Positions 17,701 through 25,808 are shown, counted from the stretch's first letter. The stretch is DNA of 64,000 nucleotides from Solwaraspora sp. WMMA2065 (GCF_030345075.1 NZ_CP128361.1:1240001-1304000), one strand, 5' to 3'. Notes: generated by a model from the letters alone, not told the origin. Translations and numbers: made by a program.

Positions 17701-17840
17701 TCTGCCGCTCGCACTGGTTGTCCGGCCGCGATCGCGAGCAGTCCCAGGATGGCCCGTTGAGCCGTTGGTCCGAGATCCAGTTGTTCACCGTCGCGCCAGG
17801 CGCAGACCTGACCGAGGACCCGGATACGCAAAGTCGTCAC
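14772..17840 (-). CDS. AfsR/SARP-family regulator with NB-ARC and TPR domains
   Basis: 1022 residues. An N-terminal OmpR-type winged helix (residues ~1-95, LRIRVLGQV...TARNVIQTHIKHLRRRLEP) is followed by a bacterial transcriptional activation domain (~100-245, ending HLTDELGVDPGPEL). The NB-ARC ATPase has Walker A SGTAGVGKTALAV at ~residue 322 and Walker B-like MLVVLDNAAS. The C-terminal half (~700-970) is tetratricopeptide repeats such as ALGNLGVFHGQQGQYDQA. AfsR-type proteins activate secondary-metabolite or differentiation genes when the ATPase/TPR part senses a signal. GTG at 17840 fits the domain start; a GGCGAGG lies directly before it, so the start is approximate. It converges on the glycan cluster and could regulate it. 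Confidence 0.93.
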   Translation of the reverse strand: MTTLRIRVLGQVCAWRDGEQLDLGPTAQRAILGLLAIAAGQPVRAAEISAAVWAERQPPPTARNVIQTHIKHLRRRLEPHRPPRAPSTVLPQVGDGYALRLPASEIDAEVFRHRLAAAAGLQRNGELSRAADELEQALGLWLGPPMADIPALAEHPRVVALLEERHTALARYGDIMIAAGRAAEAVTALEEAAAAQPLDEAAQARLIRGYHAAGHRARAFHAYHRVRRHLTDELGVDPGPELTAAHTALLHDEEVTAAPDARRSGGEPGRATPQPAPAQLPADIPDFTGRVTELAELDQLLDAARGWTDDDADRSSGVTVVAVSGTAGVGKTALAVRWAHRIRHRFPDGQLYVDLQGYDAEQPVSPNQALAGFLRALGVAGPDLPLDLDERAACYRSLADGRRMLVVLDNAASAEQVRPLLPGSPSCLVLVTSRDSLAGLVARHGARRVGLDPLPLAEAVALIHRLIGARATVEHTAAAVLAAHCARLPLALRVAAELAATRPTAPLVELVRELADQHRRLDLLDAGGDRRTGVRAVFSWSYLHLPADAARAFRLLGLHPGPALEPHAAAAITATSVPDARRLLELLARAHLIERGPGHRYGMHDLLRAYAVDLAGQQDSPVDRHRAMTILFDHYLHTAAAAMDLLFPAERHRRPAVTGPSVAARPLLDAAAARAWLEQERANLVGAVVHTAGNGWPEHARRLVLTIFRYLEGAGHYPEAVTVHHHGLLAAEIIGDRDSQAHMMTNIAVLYGMQGHRQLVADHLQRALVLYRQTGERAGKARALGNLGVFHGQQGQYDQATAHLREALGLLRGAGEAHGEAMALGNLGWIAVLQGRYAEAAEHLSDAIALCRRIGHRVGMAFALDSLGQLHARLGSFRAAADHHGQALEIYRDTSQPMGAASALVGLANALMEVGHATAARDHYQQALSLSAQIGDRAQQARAHAGLARAGQRLADADHGRTTPDEVWDHWCHALAHFSAIGAPEAEQIRARLSAADRERADAEPGSASGAQVAFSAPAPGR

Positions 17841-18074
17841 CCTCGCCGGTCGTACCGAATGCCGCCGCTCGGAACGGGGTGGCCGTGTACGTCGGTCGGC
17901 TGACCACAACCTACGTCTGTGTCGCTCAGCATTGCAACGCCAGCTGTCGAAAGACCCAGTCGAATTGCCGAACCACCGGTGATCAGATGTCTGCAGTGGA
18001 TAACCAGGGGGTGCCGGCCGGTTCTCTCTCCATCGTGTGCCGGGCACCGCGGTGACCTGGTGGCATCGCCAGGT

Positions 18075-18115
18075 CGCCGGGAGTTGGCGCGCCGGTCGGG
18101 CGCCAACTCCCGGCG
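18075..18115 (-). terminator. Strong stem-loop after spo0M
   Basis: Two perfect 16-nt arms, CGCCGGGAGTTGGCGC at 18075-18090 and its complement at 18100-18115, enclose a 9-nt loop. The hairpin begins 5 nt past the spo0M stop on the minus strand. There is no U-tract, which is common for intrinsic terminators in high-GC actinomycetes. Confidence 0.8.
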
Positions 18116-18120
18116 GATGG

Positions 18121-19077
18121 TCACTCCTCTTCGAACTCCTCACCCGAGTCGTCGTCCCCGCCGAACGAGTCGAGGACCTCGCCGGCGATCATCCCGCCAG
18201 CGAAGCCGAGCGCGGCGCCGCCGACCGCGCCGGCGACGACCCCACCCATTCCCGACCCACCGTGATGCCCAACGGGCGCGCCGTACCCGCCAATCAGCGA
18301 CTGGCGCTGGGAGAGTGCCTGGCGTACCCAGGTGTCGACCTGGGCGGTCCAGTCCACCTGGTCGGCGTCTGCGTGACTGACCCGGTAGCGGCCGTACGAG
18401 TCGTGTCCCGGGCGGAAAAGACCGCCGCGCTTGTCGAACTCCAGTACGACGTCGACGCCGTACTCGCTGGCCACGAAGGTCAGCTCGACCTCGTTGATGC
18501 CGCCGGCGTACTGGGGTGCGGCGTAGTATTCGATCTCCTGGTAGAACGGCAGGGTCTGGGGCACGCCGTGCAGCCGGCCGTACTCCAGGTCGGCGCCCTT
18601 GAAGGCGAAGCCGAGCCGGGCGAACGCCTCCAGGATCCGCTCCTGCAACGGCAGCGGGTAGATGTGCACCGCGTCGAGGTCGCCCCGGTCGATCGCCCCC
18701 GGGATGGCGACCTCGGTCCGCAGACCCATGGTCATGCCGTGCAGGCGCTGCCCGTAGAGATCGGTCACCGGGGTCTCCCACGGCACCGGGAACTGGAAGG
18801 GCAACGACAACTGCTGGCCTTCGCGCAGGTGGATGCCGCCGGACACGGGGAACCGGTGGAACTCAGCCAGGGCGTTGTGGTCCTCGCCGCCGGCCTCCAC
18901 CTCCACCCGGGTGACCAAGCTGACGGTGATCTGGTCCAGCTGTACGTCGTGGCTGCCGCCAGTGATGTTCACCTGCCCGGTGAGGGCCAGGCCCGGCCGG
19001 GCGTTGGGGTTCTGCAGCACCGTGTCGACGCTGGGAGCGCCGATTCCCAGAGCACCCAGCATCTTCTTGAATACCAC
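18121..19077 (-). CDS. Sporulation-control protein Spo0M homologue
   Basis: 318 residues. The N-terminal arrestin-like domain begins MVFKKMLGALGIGAPSVDT and contains LTGQVNITGGSHDVQLDQI, PFQFPVPWETPVT and VGLRTEVAIPGAIDRGDLD-like strands typical of Spo0M. The C-terminus has a Gly/Ala-rich hydrophobic stretch (GGVVAGAVGGAALGFAGG) and a very acidic tail (EEFEEE). In Bacillus Spo0M modulates sporulation and division; in actinomycetes the role is less clear. GTG at 19077 is preceded by GAGAGGA with good spacing. It is transcribed divergently from the cation exchanger, with its own terminator, so probably monocistronic. Confidence 0.9.
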   Translation of the reverse strand: MVFKKMLGALGIGAPSVDTVLQNPNARPGLALTGQVNITGGSHDVQLDQITVSLVTRVEVEAGGEDHNALAEFHRFPVSGGIHLREGQQLSLPFQFPVPWETPVTDLYGQRLHGMTMGLRTEVAIPGAIDRGDLDAVHIYPLPLQERILEAFARLGFAFKGADLEYGRLHGVPQTLPFYQEIEYYAAPQYAGGINEVELTFVASEYGVDVVLEFDKRGGLFRPGHDSYGRYRVSHADADQVDWTAQVDTWVRQALSQRQSLIGGYGAPVGHHGGSGMGGVVAGAVGGAALGFAGGMIAGEVLDSFGGDDDSGEEFEEE

Positions 19078-19265
19078 GTACGTTCCTCTCGTTCTTGATT
19101 GACAGACCCTTGTCCTGCCGGCGTCGGCACATCGGACATCCAGTGTGGAAGTTGTGGGTAGTGTTCAGTTTATCCTGATCGATGGTGACCGGTTGTCGTG
19201 GGCGGTCGTCACGTGGTCCGGTGATATTGCATGTGACGGCCGGACAATATGAAAAAATACGTCTT

Positions 19266-20309
19266 ATGCCGAATTTCGTGGCGACGGCGGACTGGCCTGT
19301 CACCTGGTCGATAGCCGCGTTCGCGATCGCCGGGGTGGTGACGGTGGTCGGTGGGATCCGGCTCGTCGCCGTGGGTGACGCGCTCGCCGACCGGACCGGC
19401 TGGGGAGAGGCGGTCTTCGGCGCGGTCTTCTTCGGACTGGCGACCTCGCTGTCCGGGATCGTGATGACCGCGGTGACGGCGGTCAGCGATGCTCCGCAAC
19501 TGGCCTACAGCAACGCCGTCGGCGGTATCGCTGCGCAGACCACCGCAGTCGCGGTGGCCGACCTGTTCTACCGGCGAGTCAACCTCGAACACGCTGCCGC
19601 TTCGCTGTCCAACCTGCTCTTCGGCTGCCTGCTGCTGGCGCTGCTGGCCCTGGCGCTGCTGGCTACCTACACCCCGGACGGCGCGGTGGTGGGGGTCCAC
19701 CCGGTTTCGGTGATCATGGTCGGCTGCTACCTCGGCGGCGTCATGATCGTCCACTCCACCGACGTTACGCCCTACTGGCAAGCCGTCGACACCAACGAGA
19801 CCCGCCAGGATCTGCCGCAGAGCCACGGACTCCTCGACGACCGTCCGCTGCGCCGGCTGTGGGTGCGGTTCGCTCTCGTCGGGCTGGTCGTCGCCGCCAG
19901 CGGCTGGCTGACCGCCCTCGCCGCCGAGAGCCTGGTGCAGGCGACCGGGCTACGGGCCGGATTCGTCGGCGGGGTGCTCATGGGCCTGGTCAACGCGTTG
20001 CCGGAGACGATCACCGCGATCGCCGCGGTACGGCGCGGCGCGGTGACCCTCGCGGTCGCCGCCATCCTCGGTGGCAACTGCCTCGACGCGCTGAACCTGG
20101 TGATCGCTGACATCTTCTACCGCACCGGGTCGATCTACCATGCGGCCGGTCCCGACGAACTGTTCCTCACCTCTGCCGCGCTACTGATGACCACCGTGCT
20201 GCTCGGTGGGCTGCTGGCCCGGCAGGTCCGCGGCTGGGGCCGGCTGGGCTTCGAGGGCACCCTGCTGTTCGGCGGCTACCTCGCCGTGGTCGCGGTCCTG
20301 GCCTTCTGA
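19266..20309 (+). CDS. Sodium/calcium exchanger-type (CaCA superfamily) membrane transporter
   Basis: About 347 residues and ten transmembrane segments. The two inverted alpha-repeats of the CaCA superfamily are visible: FFGLATSLSGIVMTAVTAV...SNAVGG near residues 50-90 and LMGLVNALPETITAIAAV...LGGNCLDALN near residues 235-275. Each has the acidic or polar ion-binding position in the helix centre, but the first repeat has Ser/Ser where many exchangers have a Glu. It probably moves Ca2+, Na+ or H+ across the membrane. ATG at 19266 was chosen because the protein is transmembrane from there on; the 5' region is unusually AT-rich for this window and lacks a clear Shine-Dalgarno, so GTG/ATG codons at 19182-19233 remain possible. 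Its 3' end overlaps the anti-sigma gene by 129 nt. Confidence 0.8.
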   Translation: MPNFVATADWPVTWSIAAFAIAGVVTVVGGIRLVAVGDALADRTGWGEAVFGAVFFGLATSLSGIVMTAVTAVSDAPQLAYSNAVGGIAAQTTAVAVADLFYRRVNLEHAAASLSNLLFGCLLLALLALALLATYTPDGAVVGVHPVSVIMVGCYLGGVMIVHSTDVTPYWQAVDTNETRQDLPQSHGLLDDRPLRRLWVRFALVGLVVAASGWLTALAAESLVQATGLRAGFVGGVLMGLVNALPETITAIAAVRRGAVTLAVAAILGGNCLDALNLVIADIFYRTGSIYHAAGPDELFLTSAALLMTTVLLGGLLARQVRGWGRLGFEGTLLFGGYLAVVAVLAF

Positions 20310-20804
20310 TGCCAGCACCAGTATCACCGGACCGTCGCCCACCGAGCCGGCCGGCCGCGCCAGGCTGATCACCGCGGTGACCACCGCCCCCGACCCAGGT
20401 TCGGCACGGTCGATGATCAACTCGGTGCACAGTTGCCGGCAGATCCAGACACCCCGACCACCGGTCTGCGCCTGGTCCGGTGGAACAGTCCCCACCTGCG
20501 GGTCGCGCATCCCCGGCCCGTTGTCGCTGACCTGGCAGTACAGGACATCGTCGCGGCGCCACAACCGGAGCCGGCCGCTGCCGCCGCCGTGGCGTATCGC
20601 ATTGGTGGCGAGCTCCCCGGCGACGATGAGCAGATGCTCGGTCTGCTCGGCCGAGATGTCCAGCCCGGGAGCGTGTGCGCTGAGCGTGGCCCGCAGGCCG
20701 TACAGACCGTCCCGGTCGAACGGCTGGTCGACGGCGCCGGCCGGGGACGCAGTATCCGGCGGCCGTCCCCCGATGCCGAGCGAGGTCGGATCAGGGCTGC
20801 TCAT
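20181..20804 (-). CDS. ATP-binding anti-sigma regulatory protein (HATPase_c_2, RsbW-like)
   Basis: 207 residues. A GHKL ATPase domain of RsbW/SpoIIAB type spans about residues 25-150: LIVAGELATNAIRHG is the N-box, VSDNGPGMRD the G1 box and GGRGVWICRQLC the G2 region. Such kinases bind sigma factors or phosphorylate STAS antagonists. ATG at 20804 (MSSPDPTS) has AGAGG 5 nt upstream; ATG at 20837 would overlap the upstream gene more. The last ~43 residues are encoded antisense to the exchanger 3' end and look low-complexity (Gln/Ala/Pro-rich), so they may be a tolerated read-through tail. It follows the MEDS-STAS gene with a 14-nt overlap; the two make a partner-switching pair. Confidence 0.85.
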   Translation of the reverse strand: MSSPDPTSLGIGGRPPDTASPAGAVDQPFDRDGLYGLRATLSAHAPGLDISAEQTEHLLIVAGELATNAIRHGGGSGRLRLWRRDDVLYCQVSDNGPGMRDPQVGTVPPDQAQTGGRGVWICRQLCTELIIDRAEPGSGAVVTAVISLARPAGSVGDGPVILVLASEGQDRDHGEVAAEQQGALEAQPAPAADLPGQQPTEQHGGHQ

Positions 20805-21663
20805 GGCGCCTCTGTACCCGGAGTTGAGCGACGTCATCCGCCCCGACCAGGGACAGCACGGTACCGACCAGCCGTCGGCAGGACACCGTCATCCGGCGCG
20901 ACCTCGGCAACGCCCGTGCGGCAGCCAGGATGATCCCGGCGCAGGCGCCGTCGATGTAGTCCAGCCCGGTCAAGTTGATGTGCAGGTGGCGGTCGATCCG
21001 TACCGACTCGGCCAGCGCCAGCTCGAGCACATCCTTGTGCCGGTAGTCCAGCTCACCGGCGATGCGCAGGCCGGTCGGGCTGTACTGCCGGCAGATCCGC
21101 AGCAGTGGATGCTCCAGGTAGACCTGAGCCGCGACGGTCCTGGGATGGGCCCGGGCGGCGAAAGCCAGCGTGACAGCGTCGAAGCGCTCCCGGTCGTACT
21201 GACAGATCAGACAGAGCTGGCCGTGTGCGAACAGGTCGGCGACCAGCGTCTCGAACTCGACCAGTTGATCGGCTGCGGCGGACGGGCGGGTCGCCCAGCA
21301 CATGTCGGCGGTCACCCGCAGGCCGGCGTAGCCCTCGTCGCTGGCCTGTCGCGCCTCCCGCGCGAGCGTCCGCACCATCGCCCCGGCGTCGGCCGGTGCC
21401 CCGCCGAGCAGTGACGCGGCGGCCGAGGCGATGCGCAGCTGGCCCCGGCGCAGGGCCGAGCCAGGCCGTACCGCGCGGTCGTGCAGCTCACCGGTGAGCT
21501 CCTCCGGGCTCACCGAGTCGGTCCAGCAGACCACCTTCTGCCCGGCCCGCAGCCCGCCACGCACGAAGGCCGCCACCAGGTCCAGTCGCTCCTCCCGGTC
21601 GGAGAAGGTGAGACAGGCATGGTCGCCGACGCCGAGCGTGCCAACCGCAGCCGTGTCCGCCAT
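20791..21663 (-). CDS. MEDS sensory domain-STAS domain fusion
   Basis: 290 residues. Residues ~1-165 match the MEDS domain (first described in the DcmR repressor of methylotrophs): GDHACLTFSDREERLDLVAAF, AFVRGGLRAGQKVVCWTD, MCWATRPSAA and LCLICQYDRERFD. Residues ~190-285 are a STAS anti-anti-sigma domain: GLRIAGELDYRHKDVLELAL, HLHINLTGLDYIDGACAGIIL, where the Ser of the usual DSSG-type phosphosite is replaced around YIDGACAG. The fusion suggests a C1 or hydrophobic ligand signal sets the STAS-kinase partner switch with the adjacent HATPase. The ATG start at 21663 has AAGGCGG 5' of it. Confidence 0.88.
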   Translation of the reverse strand: MADTAAVGTLGVGDHACLTFSDREERLDLVAAFVRGGLRAGQKVVCWTDSVSPEELTGELHDRAVRPGSALRRGQLRIASAAASLLGGAPADAGAMVRTLAREARQASDEGYAGLRVTADMCWATRPSAAADQLVEFETLVADLFAHGQLCLICQYDRERFDAVTLAFAARAHPRTVAAQVYLEHPLLRICRQYSPTGLRIAGELDYRHKDVLELALAESVRIDRHLHINLTGLDYIDGACAGIILAAARALPRSRRMTVSCRRLVGTVLSLVGADDVAQLRVQRRHEQP

Positions 21664-21829
21664 CGTCGATCCGCCTTGTCCATCATCGGGAGGATGCCCG
21701 CCACCTTATGCGTTGCACCCGGTCGCACCCGGACACGCCCCCCGTTGAGCCGTCGATTTGAACGTCCGCCGTGCGCTGCCCGTACCACCGGTGGCAGAAC
21801 AGACGGCCCCGGATCTGGTGGGAGCGCAC

Positions 21830-22813
21830 GTGATCATCGGAGCAGGCCCGGTCAGCGGTCGCGTCGTAGATCGGGCCCGTCGACGCGCCCACTACCGTGG
21901 CGGCACACCCCGTCGGTCGCTGCTCGGTCTCGGCCTGCTCGCCGCCGGTGGCCTCGGCTACGGGTGGCGGGCTGCCGCCGATTCACCGGTGGCCGGCGGT
22001 CGGGTGGCTGCGGGCGGGCCGGGTACGGTTGCGGCCGTGCCGACCTCTGCGGTGCCGACCCCGGACGTCGTGGCGGACCAGCGCCGCCGGGCTGCGCTGG
22101 CGGCCCGACAGGTACGCGGGTACGCCGCCGGGCTGCCTGGCCAGTTCAGCTTCGCGGTAGTCGAGCGAGGCACCGGGGCCGGGTTCCGTACCGGCGACGA
22201 GCTCCAGTTCCAGACAGCGAGCATCGTCAAGGTGGAGATTCTCACGGCCCTGCTACTGGACCGGGACGGGACCCCGTTGAGCGCCGCGCAACGCGACCGG
22301 GTCGAGGCCATGATCACAGCTAGTGACAACGCGGCGGCCAGTGAACTCTTCGCCGCCATCGGTGGCGTCCCCGGACTGAACCGGGTCAACACCGCGCTGG
22401 GCCTGACCCAGACCCGACCGAGGTCGGCCTGGGGAACGACCGTCACCACCTCGGCCGACCAGGTCCGGCTGCTCCGTGCGCTGGTCGACGAGGAGAGCCT
22501 GCTGCGACCGGCGGACCGGGGCCTGGTGCTGGACCTGATGGGTCGGGTGGTCGTCGGCCAGCGGTGGGGGGTGCCGGCCGGTGCCGGCACGGCCGGCTCC
22601 CGAACCTGGGTGAAGAACGGCTGGGACACCGTCGGTGATCATGACGGACGTTGGCTGGTCAACAGCATCGGGCGGATCGTCGAGGACGACCACGACTGGC
22701 TCGTGGCGGTGCTGTCCGACCACCACGGCTCCTTGGACGCTGGCATCGCGGCGGTGGAACAGGCGGTGCGCATCGCCTTCGACACGTGGCGCCGTCCGGC
22801 GCCGTCCGGCTGA
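21830..22813 (+). CDS. Tat-exported serine hydrolase with class A beta-lactamase fold
   Basis: 327 residues. TPRRSLLGLGLLAAGG (residues 26-41) looks like a twin-arginine signal. The penicillin-binding/beta-lactamase signature is complete: SxxK in TASIVKVEI (Ser131, Lys134), SDN in TASDNAA (Ser165) and KxG as VKNGWD. The class A omega-loop ExxLN glutamate is not recognisable, so true beta-lactamase activity is doubtful; D-Ala-D-Ala carboxypeptidase/endopeptidase or an esterase-like role is as likely. GTG at 21830 with GGGAG upstream was preferred over GTG 21758, whose extra 24 residues are not signal-like. Confidence 0.85.
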   Translation: MIIGAGPVSGRVVDRARRRAHYRGGTPRRSLLGLGLLAAGGLGYGWRAAADSPVAGGRVAAGGPGTVAAVPTSAVPTPDVVADQRRRAALAARQVRGYAAGLPGQFSFAVVERGTGAGFRTGDELQFQTASIVKVEILTALLLDRDGTPLSAAQRDRVEAMITASDNAAASELFAAIGGVPGLNRVNTALGLTQTRPRSAWGTTVTTSADQVRLLRALVDEESLLRPADRGLVLDLMGRVVVGQRWGVPAGAGTAGSRTWVKNGWDTVGDHDGRWLVNSIGRIVEDDHDWLVAVLSDHHGSLDAGIAAVEQAVRIAFDTWRRPAPSG

Positions 22814-22830
22814 GCCCTCGGCCGGACGGC
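22801..22830. terminator. Bidirectional stem-loop between convergent genes
   Basis: Perfect 10-nt arms GCCGTCCGGC (22801-22810) and GCCGGACGGC (22821-22830) flank the serine hydrolase stop codon. The hairpin lies between two convergent genes and could end both transcripts. The left arm is duplicated immediately upstream (22791-22800). Confidence 0.6.
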
Positions 22831-22844
22831 ACCGTACCGGCCGG

Positions 22845-23303
22845 TCAGGCCGGGCCGAAAGCCCGGTCGCAGGCCTCGCGCAGGTCGACCTGCGCGGCCG
22901 AGATCGTCAGGTTGCCCTCGATCGGCTCCTGATCTGCGGCGGCCCGGGCGGCATCCACCAGGTCTTTTCCGCGAGCGGCCAGCGTGGCATCGGTCGACGC
23001 CTGCGCCTGCCGGCCGATCTCCCGATTCACGTCGTGGGCAAGCTCGGCCGCGCTGATCTCACGCAGGTCCTGGCATGCCTGCCAGCCTTCGGTGTCGGCC
23101 GGTGGGGTCTGCGATGTGCTTTCGCCGACTGTCGGCGTCGGCGTCGCCTGCGACTGCTCACCCCTGGTCAGCGCGCCGATCCCGATGACAAGGACGGCCA
23201 GCACGACCGGTGCGGTGATCCACAGCCAGACCGGCCGGCGGCGGGGGCGGCGGGAGGGGGAGAATCCAGAGTGGTCAGCTGGGGTTCGGTACGGGTGGCT
23301 CAC
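22845..23303 (-). CDS. Single-pass membrane protein of unknown function
   Basis: 152 residues. A basic, proline-rich cytoplasmic N-terminus (SPSRRPRRRPVW) leads into one transmembrane segment (WITAPVVLAVLVIGIGALT, about residues 27-47). A Thr/Pro/Gln-rich extracellular linker and a small helical C-terminal domain with two cysteines follow (GWQACQDLRE...LREACDRAF). Similar anchored small proteins are common in actinomycetes, but I do not recognise a named family. GTG at 23303 is supported by GAGAGG 7 nt upstream. Confidence 0.7.
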   Translation of the reverse strand: MSHPYRTPADHSGFSPSRRPRRRPVWLWITAPVVLAVLVIGIGALTRGEQSQATPTPTVGESTSQTPPADTEGWQACQDLREISAAELAHDVNREIGRQAQASTDATLAARGKDLVDAARAAADQEPIEGNLTISAAQVDLREACDRAFGPA

Positions 23304-23548
23304 GGTGATGCCTCTCAGATCCGTCTGTGGCGAGGGGCCCGTCTGGGGCGAGGGAAGCAACGGCCTACGGCATAGCGGACATTGATGCCCGTGCCATCAT
23401 ATATTCATATATGTCGCGTTCGCATGGCGCACATCGTCCCATGGTAGGCCTTTCGCTGCGGAAGGCAACCCGTCTATCTTCCCAGTTCGTCCGGATGGCC
23501 GGGGGTGGCCGTAAGCAGCTGGAAACCCGAGCCTGTCAGACTGGGCCG

Positions 23549-24952
23549 GTGTATGACGTCGACGTGCTCGTGATCGGATCCGGCCCCAGTGGACAGAAGG
23601 CGGCGATCGCCGCGGCGAAGCTCGACCGGAGCGTCATGGTCGTCGAGCGCGCGCACATGCTCGGCGGTGTATGCATCAACACCGGCACCATCCCGTCCAA
23701 GACCCTGCGCGAGGCCGTCCTCTACCTGACCGGCCTCAACCAGCGCGAGGTCTACGGTCAGAGCTACCGGGTCAAGGATCACATCACGGTCAGTGACCTG
23801 GCTGCCCGGACCCAGCACGTGATCGGGCGCGAGATCGACGTGACCCGCAGCCAATTGACCCGCAACCGGGTACGGATCATGACCGGCACGGCGCGGTTCG
23901 ACGACGCGCACACGGTAGTGGTGACCGATGCCACCGGCCACGGCAACAAGGTCACCGCAGAGAAGATCGTGATCGCCGCCGGCACCCGCCCGGCCCGCCC
24001 GGCCAGCGTCGACTTCGACGAGCGGACCATCATCGACTCCGACGGCATCATCAACCTCGAACAGGTGCCGCAGTCGATGCTGGTGATCGGAGCCGGGGTG
24101 ATCGGCATCGAGTACGCCTCGATGTTCGCCGCGCTCGGCACCGAGGTCACCGTGGTGGAGCGGCGGGACCGGATGCTCGAGTTCTGCGACCTGGAGATCG
24201 TCGAAGCGCTCAAGTATCACCTGCGCGACCTTGCGGTCACCTTCCGCTTCGGTGAGGAGGTGGCGTCGGTGCAGCGCCACCAGCGCGGCGCGGTCGCGGT
24301 GCTGGAGAGCGGCAAGCGGATCGCCGCCGACACCGTGATGTACTCCGCCGGGCGCCAGGGCGTAGCCGGTGACCTCGACCTGGATCGGGCCAGCCTGACC
24401 GCCGACGCCCGGGGCCGGATCCAGGTCAACGAGAACTTCCAGACCGCGGCCGGGCACATCTACGCGGTGGGGGACATCATCGGCTTTCCCGCCTTGGCCT
24501 CCACCTCGATGGAGCAGGGCCGGCTCGCTGCCCACCACGCCTGCGGTGAGCCAGCCCGTGGCATGCCGCAGCTACAGCCGATCGGGATCTACACCATCCC
24601 GGAAATCAGCTTCATCGGCAGCACCGAGGACGAGCTCACCGATAACCGGGTGCCCTTCGAGGTGGGCGTCGCCCGCTACCGGGAGCTCGCCCGCGGGCAG
24701 ATCGTCGGCGACTCGTACGGGATGCTGAAACTGCTGGTTGCCCCGGACAGCCGGCAGCTGCTCGGCGTGCACATCTTCGGCACCGGGGCCACCGAGCTGG
24801 TGCACATCGGGCAGGCGGTGATGGGCTGCAACGGCACCGTCGACTACTTCGTCGACGCCGTGTTCAACTACCCGACCCTCGCCGAGGCGTACAAGGTCGC
24901 CGCGCTGGATGCGATGAACAAGATGCGGCATCTCGCCCAGCTGCACGACTGA
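23549..24952 (+). CDS. sthA: Soluble (Si-specific) NAD(P)+ transhydrogenase
   Basis: 467 residues, the length of E. coli SthA. It has FAD-binding [23 protein letters not shown]-binding [38 protein letters not shown] and a C-terminal dimerisation domain ending [16 protein letters not shown]. The active-site region reads [14 protein letters not shown]: the first cysteine of the disulphide reductase pair is kept, while the second is Thr. That is the hallmark separating SthA from lipoamide dehydrogenase. The enzyme reoxidises NADPH with NAD+. GTG at 23549 starts at the FAD fold; the longer upstream frame is not homologous. No operon partner is evident. Confidence 0.93.
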   Translation: MYDVDVLVIGSGPSGQKAAIAAAKLDRSVMVVERAHMLGGVCINTGTIPSKTLREAVLYLTGLNQREVYGQSYRVKDHITVSDLAARTQHVIGREIDVTRSQLTRNRVRIMTGTARFDDAHTVVVTDATGHGNKVTAEKIVIAAGTRPARPASVDFDERTIIDSDGIINLEQVPQSMLVIGAGVIGIEYASMFAALGTEVTVVERRDRMLEFCDLEIVEALKYHLRDLAVTFRFGEEVASVQRHQRGAVAVLESGKRIAADTVMYSAGRQGVAGDLDLDRASLTADARGRIQVNENFQTAAGHIYAVGDIIGFPALASTSMEQGRLAAHHACGEPARGMPQLQPIGIYTIPEISFIGSTEDELTDNRVPFEVGVARYRELARGQIVGDSYGMLKLLVAPDSRQLLGVHIFGTGATELVHIGQAVMGCNGTVDYFVDAVFNYPTLAEAYKVAALDAMNKMRHLAQLHD

Positions 24953-25163
24953 CAGTCGGCCGTCCGTCCGACGGACCACAGGGTCAGCCGGGCCCGCCGG
25001 TGCCGCCCGTGTGTCCTGGGCCACAGGAAGCGCTTGTCGATGCAGCTCGGGAGCCAGTTGCATGCGCCAATGGCCGGCTTGAACGTCACGATTGCGCGAC
25101 ATGCCGGCCGCCCCGGGCCGGGCCGGGGCGGCACACCGGCCGACCGGGTCGTACCATCGCGGC

Positions 25164-25415
25164 ATGGCAGAGATGGTCACCCTGCGGCTGAGCCCGCAGA
25201 CCCTGGCCAGGGCGCGGGCCGCTGCCGAACGGGACGGGATGACACTCTCCGACTGGATCGACCGTGCCGCCCGCCGGGAAGTCCGCCGCGACGCCGCCCG
25301 GGCACACGAGGAGTGGCTGGCCGCCAACCCGGAGGTCCGCGACGAACTGGACGGCTTCGACGAACTCGCCGACACGCTGGAGTCCGGCTGGTCCGACCTG
25401 TCTGACGCGGCGTGA
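25164..25415 (+). CDS. Antitoxin of a MazEF-type pair (ribbon-helix-helix)
   Basis: 83 residues. MAEMVTLRLSPQTLARARAAAERDGMTLSDWIDRAARREV is a ribbon-helix-helix DNA-binding N-terminus. The acidic C-terminal tail (EELDGFDELADTLESGWSD-type) would wrap the toxin. It overlaps the toxin gene by 4 nt (GTGA), the usual antitoxin-first order, and probably autorepresses the operon with the toxin. ATG at 25164 fits the start of the RHH strand. Confidence 0.88.
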   Translation: MAEMVTLRLSPQTLARARAAAERDGMTLSDWIDRAARREVRRDAARAHEEWLAANPEVRDELDGFDELADTLESGWSDLSDAA

Positions 25416-25726
25416 ACCGCGGCGAGATCTGGACCGTCGGCGAGCGCTCCGACCTGCGCTACCGGGTGGTGGTGCTGTCCGGCGACACGCACAACGAGCG
25501 ACCCAGGGCAGCCCCGTACTGCGCGCCGATCGTCCGCCAGCGCGGTGCCACCAGCCTGCCGCCGTTCGTGGTGCCGCTGGCCGAGACCGATCCGCTGTCC
25601 GGCGTCGTCGTGGTCAACCGGATGCGCCGCATCTCCGGCAGATCCGGGGCGGAGCGGGTCGGCATGGTCACCGGCGCCAGCATGGCCCGCCTGGAAGAGG
25701 CGATGCGGGACCTGTTCGACCTCTGA
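25412..25726 (+). CDS. MazF/PemK-type mRNA interferase toxin
   Basis: 104 residues with the MazF fold: MNRGEIWTVG with the conserved Arg-Gly-Glu-Ile-Trp start, YRVVVLSGDTHN, CAPIVRQRG, VVVNRMRRISG, and VSMARLEEAM-like C-terminal helix. Family members cut single-stranded RNA at short sequence motifs and are neutralised by the upstream RHH protein. The GTG start overlaps the antitoxin stop. The pair sits next to a degraded region, as stability modules often do. Confidence 0.9.
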   Translation: MNRGEIWTVGERSDLRYRVVVLSGDTHNERPRAAPYCAPIVRQRGATSLPPFVVPLAETDPLSGVVVVNRMRRISGRSGAERVGMVTGASMARLEEAMRDLFDL

Positions 25727-25808
25727 GGGGTCGTGGCCCGGCACCTCGGACGGGTGCAATCCCCACCGATGCTGGCGGGAGCGCCCGGCCAGATGGTACG
25801 ACGGTCCG

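Noticed and set aside
22791-22810. Tandem CGCCGTCCGG repeats as part of a CRISPR or attachment site
   Set aside because: Only two short copies inside the end of a coding sequence; better explained by codon repetition and the terminator stem.
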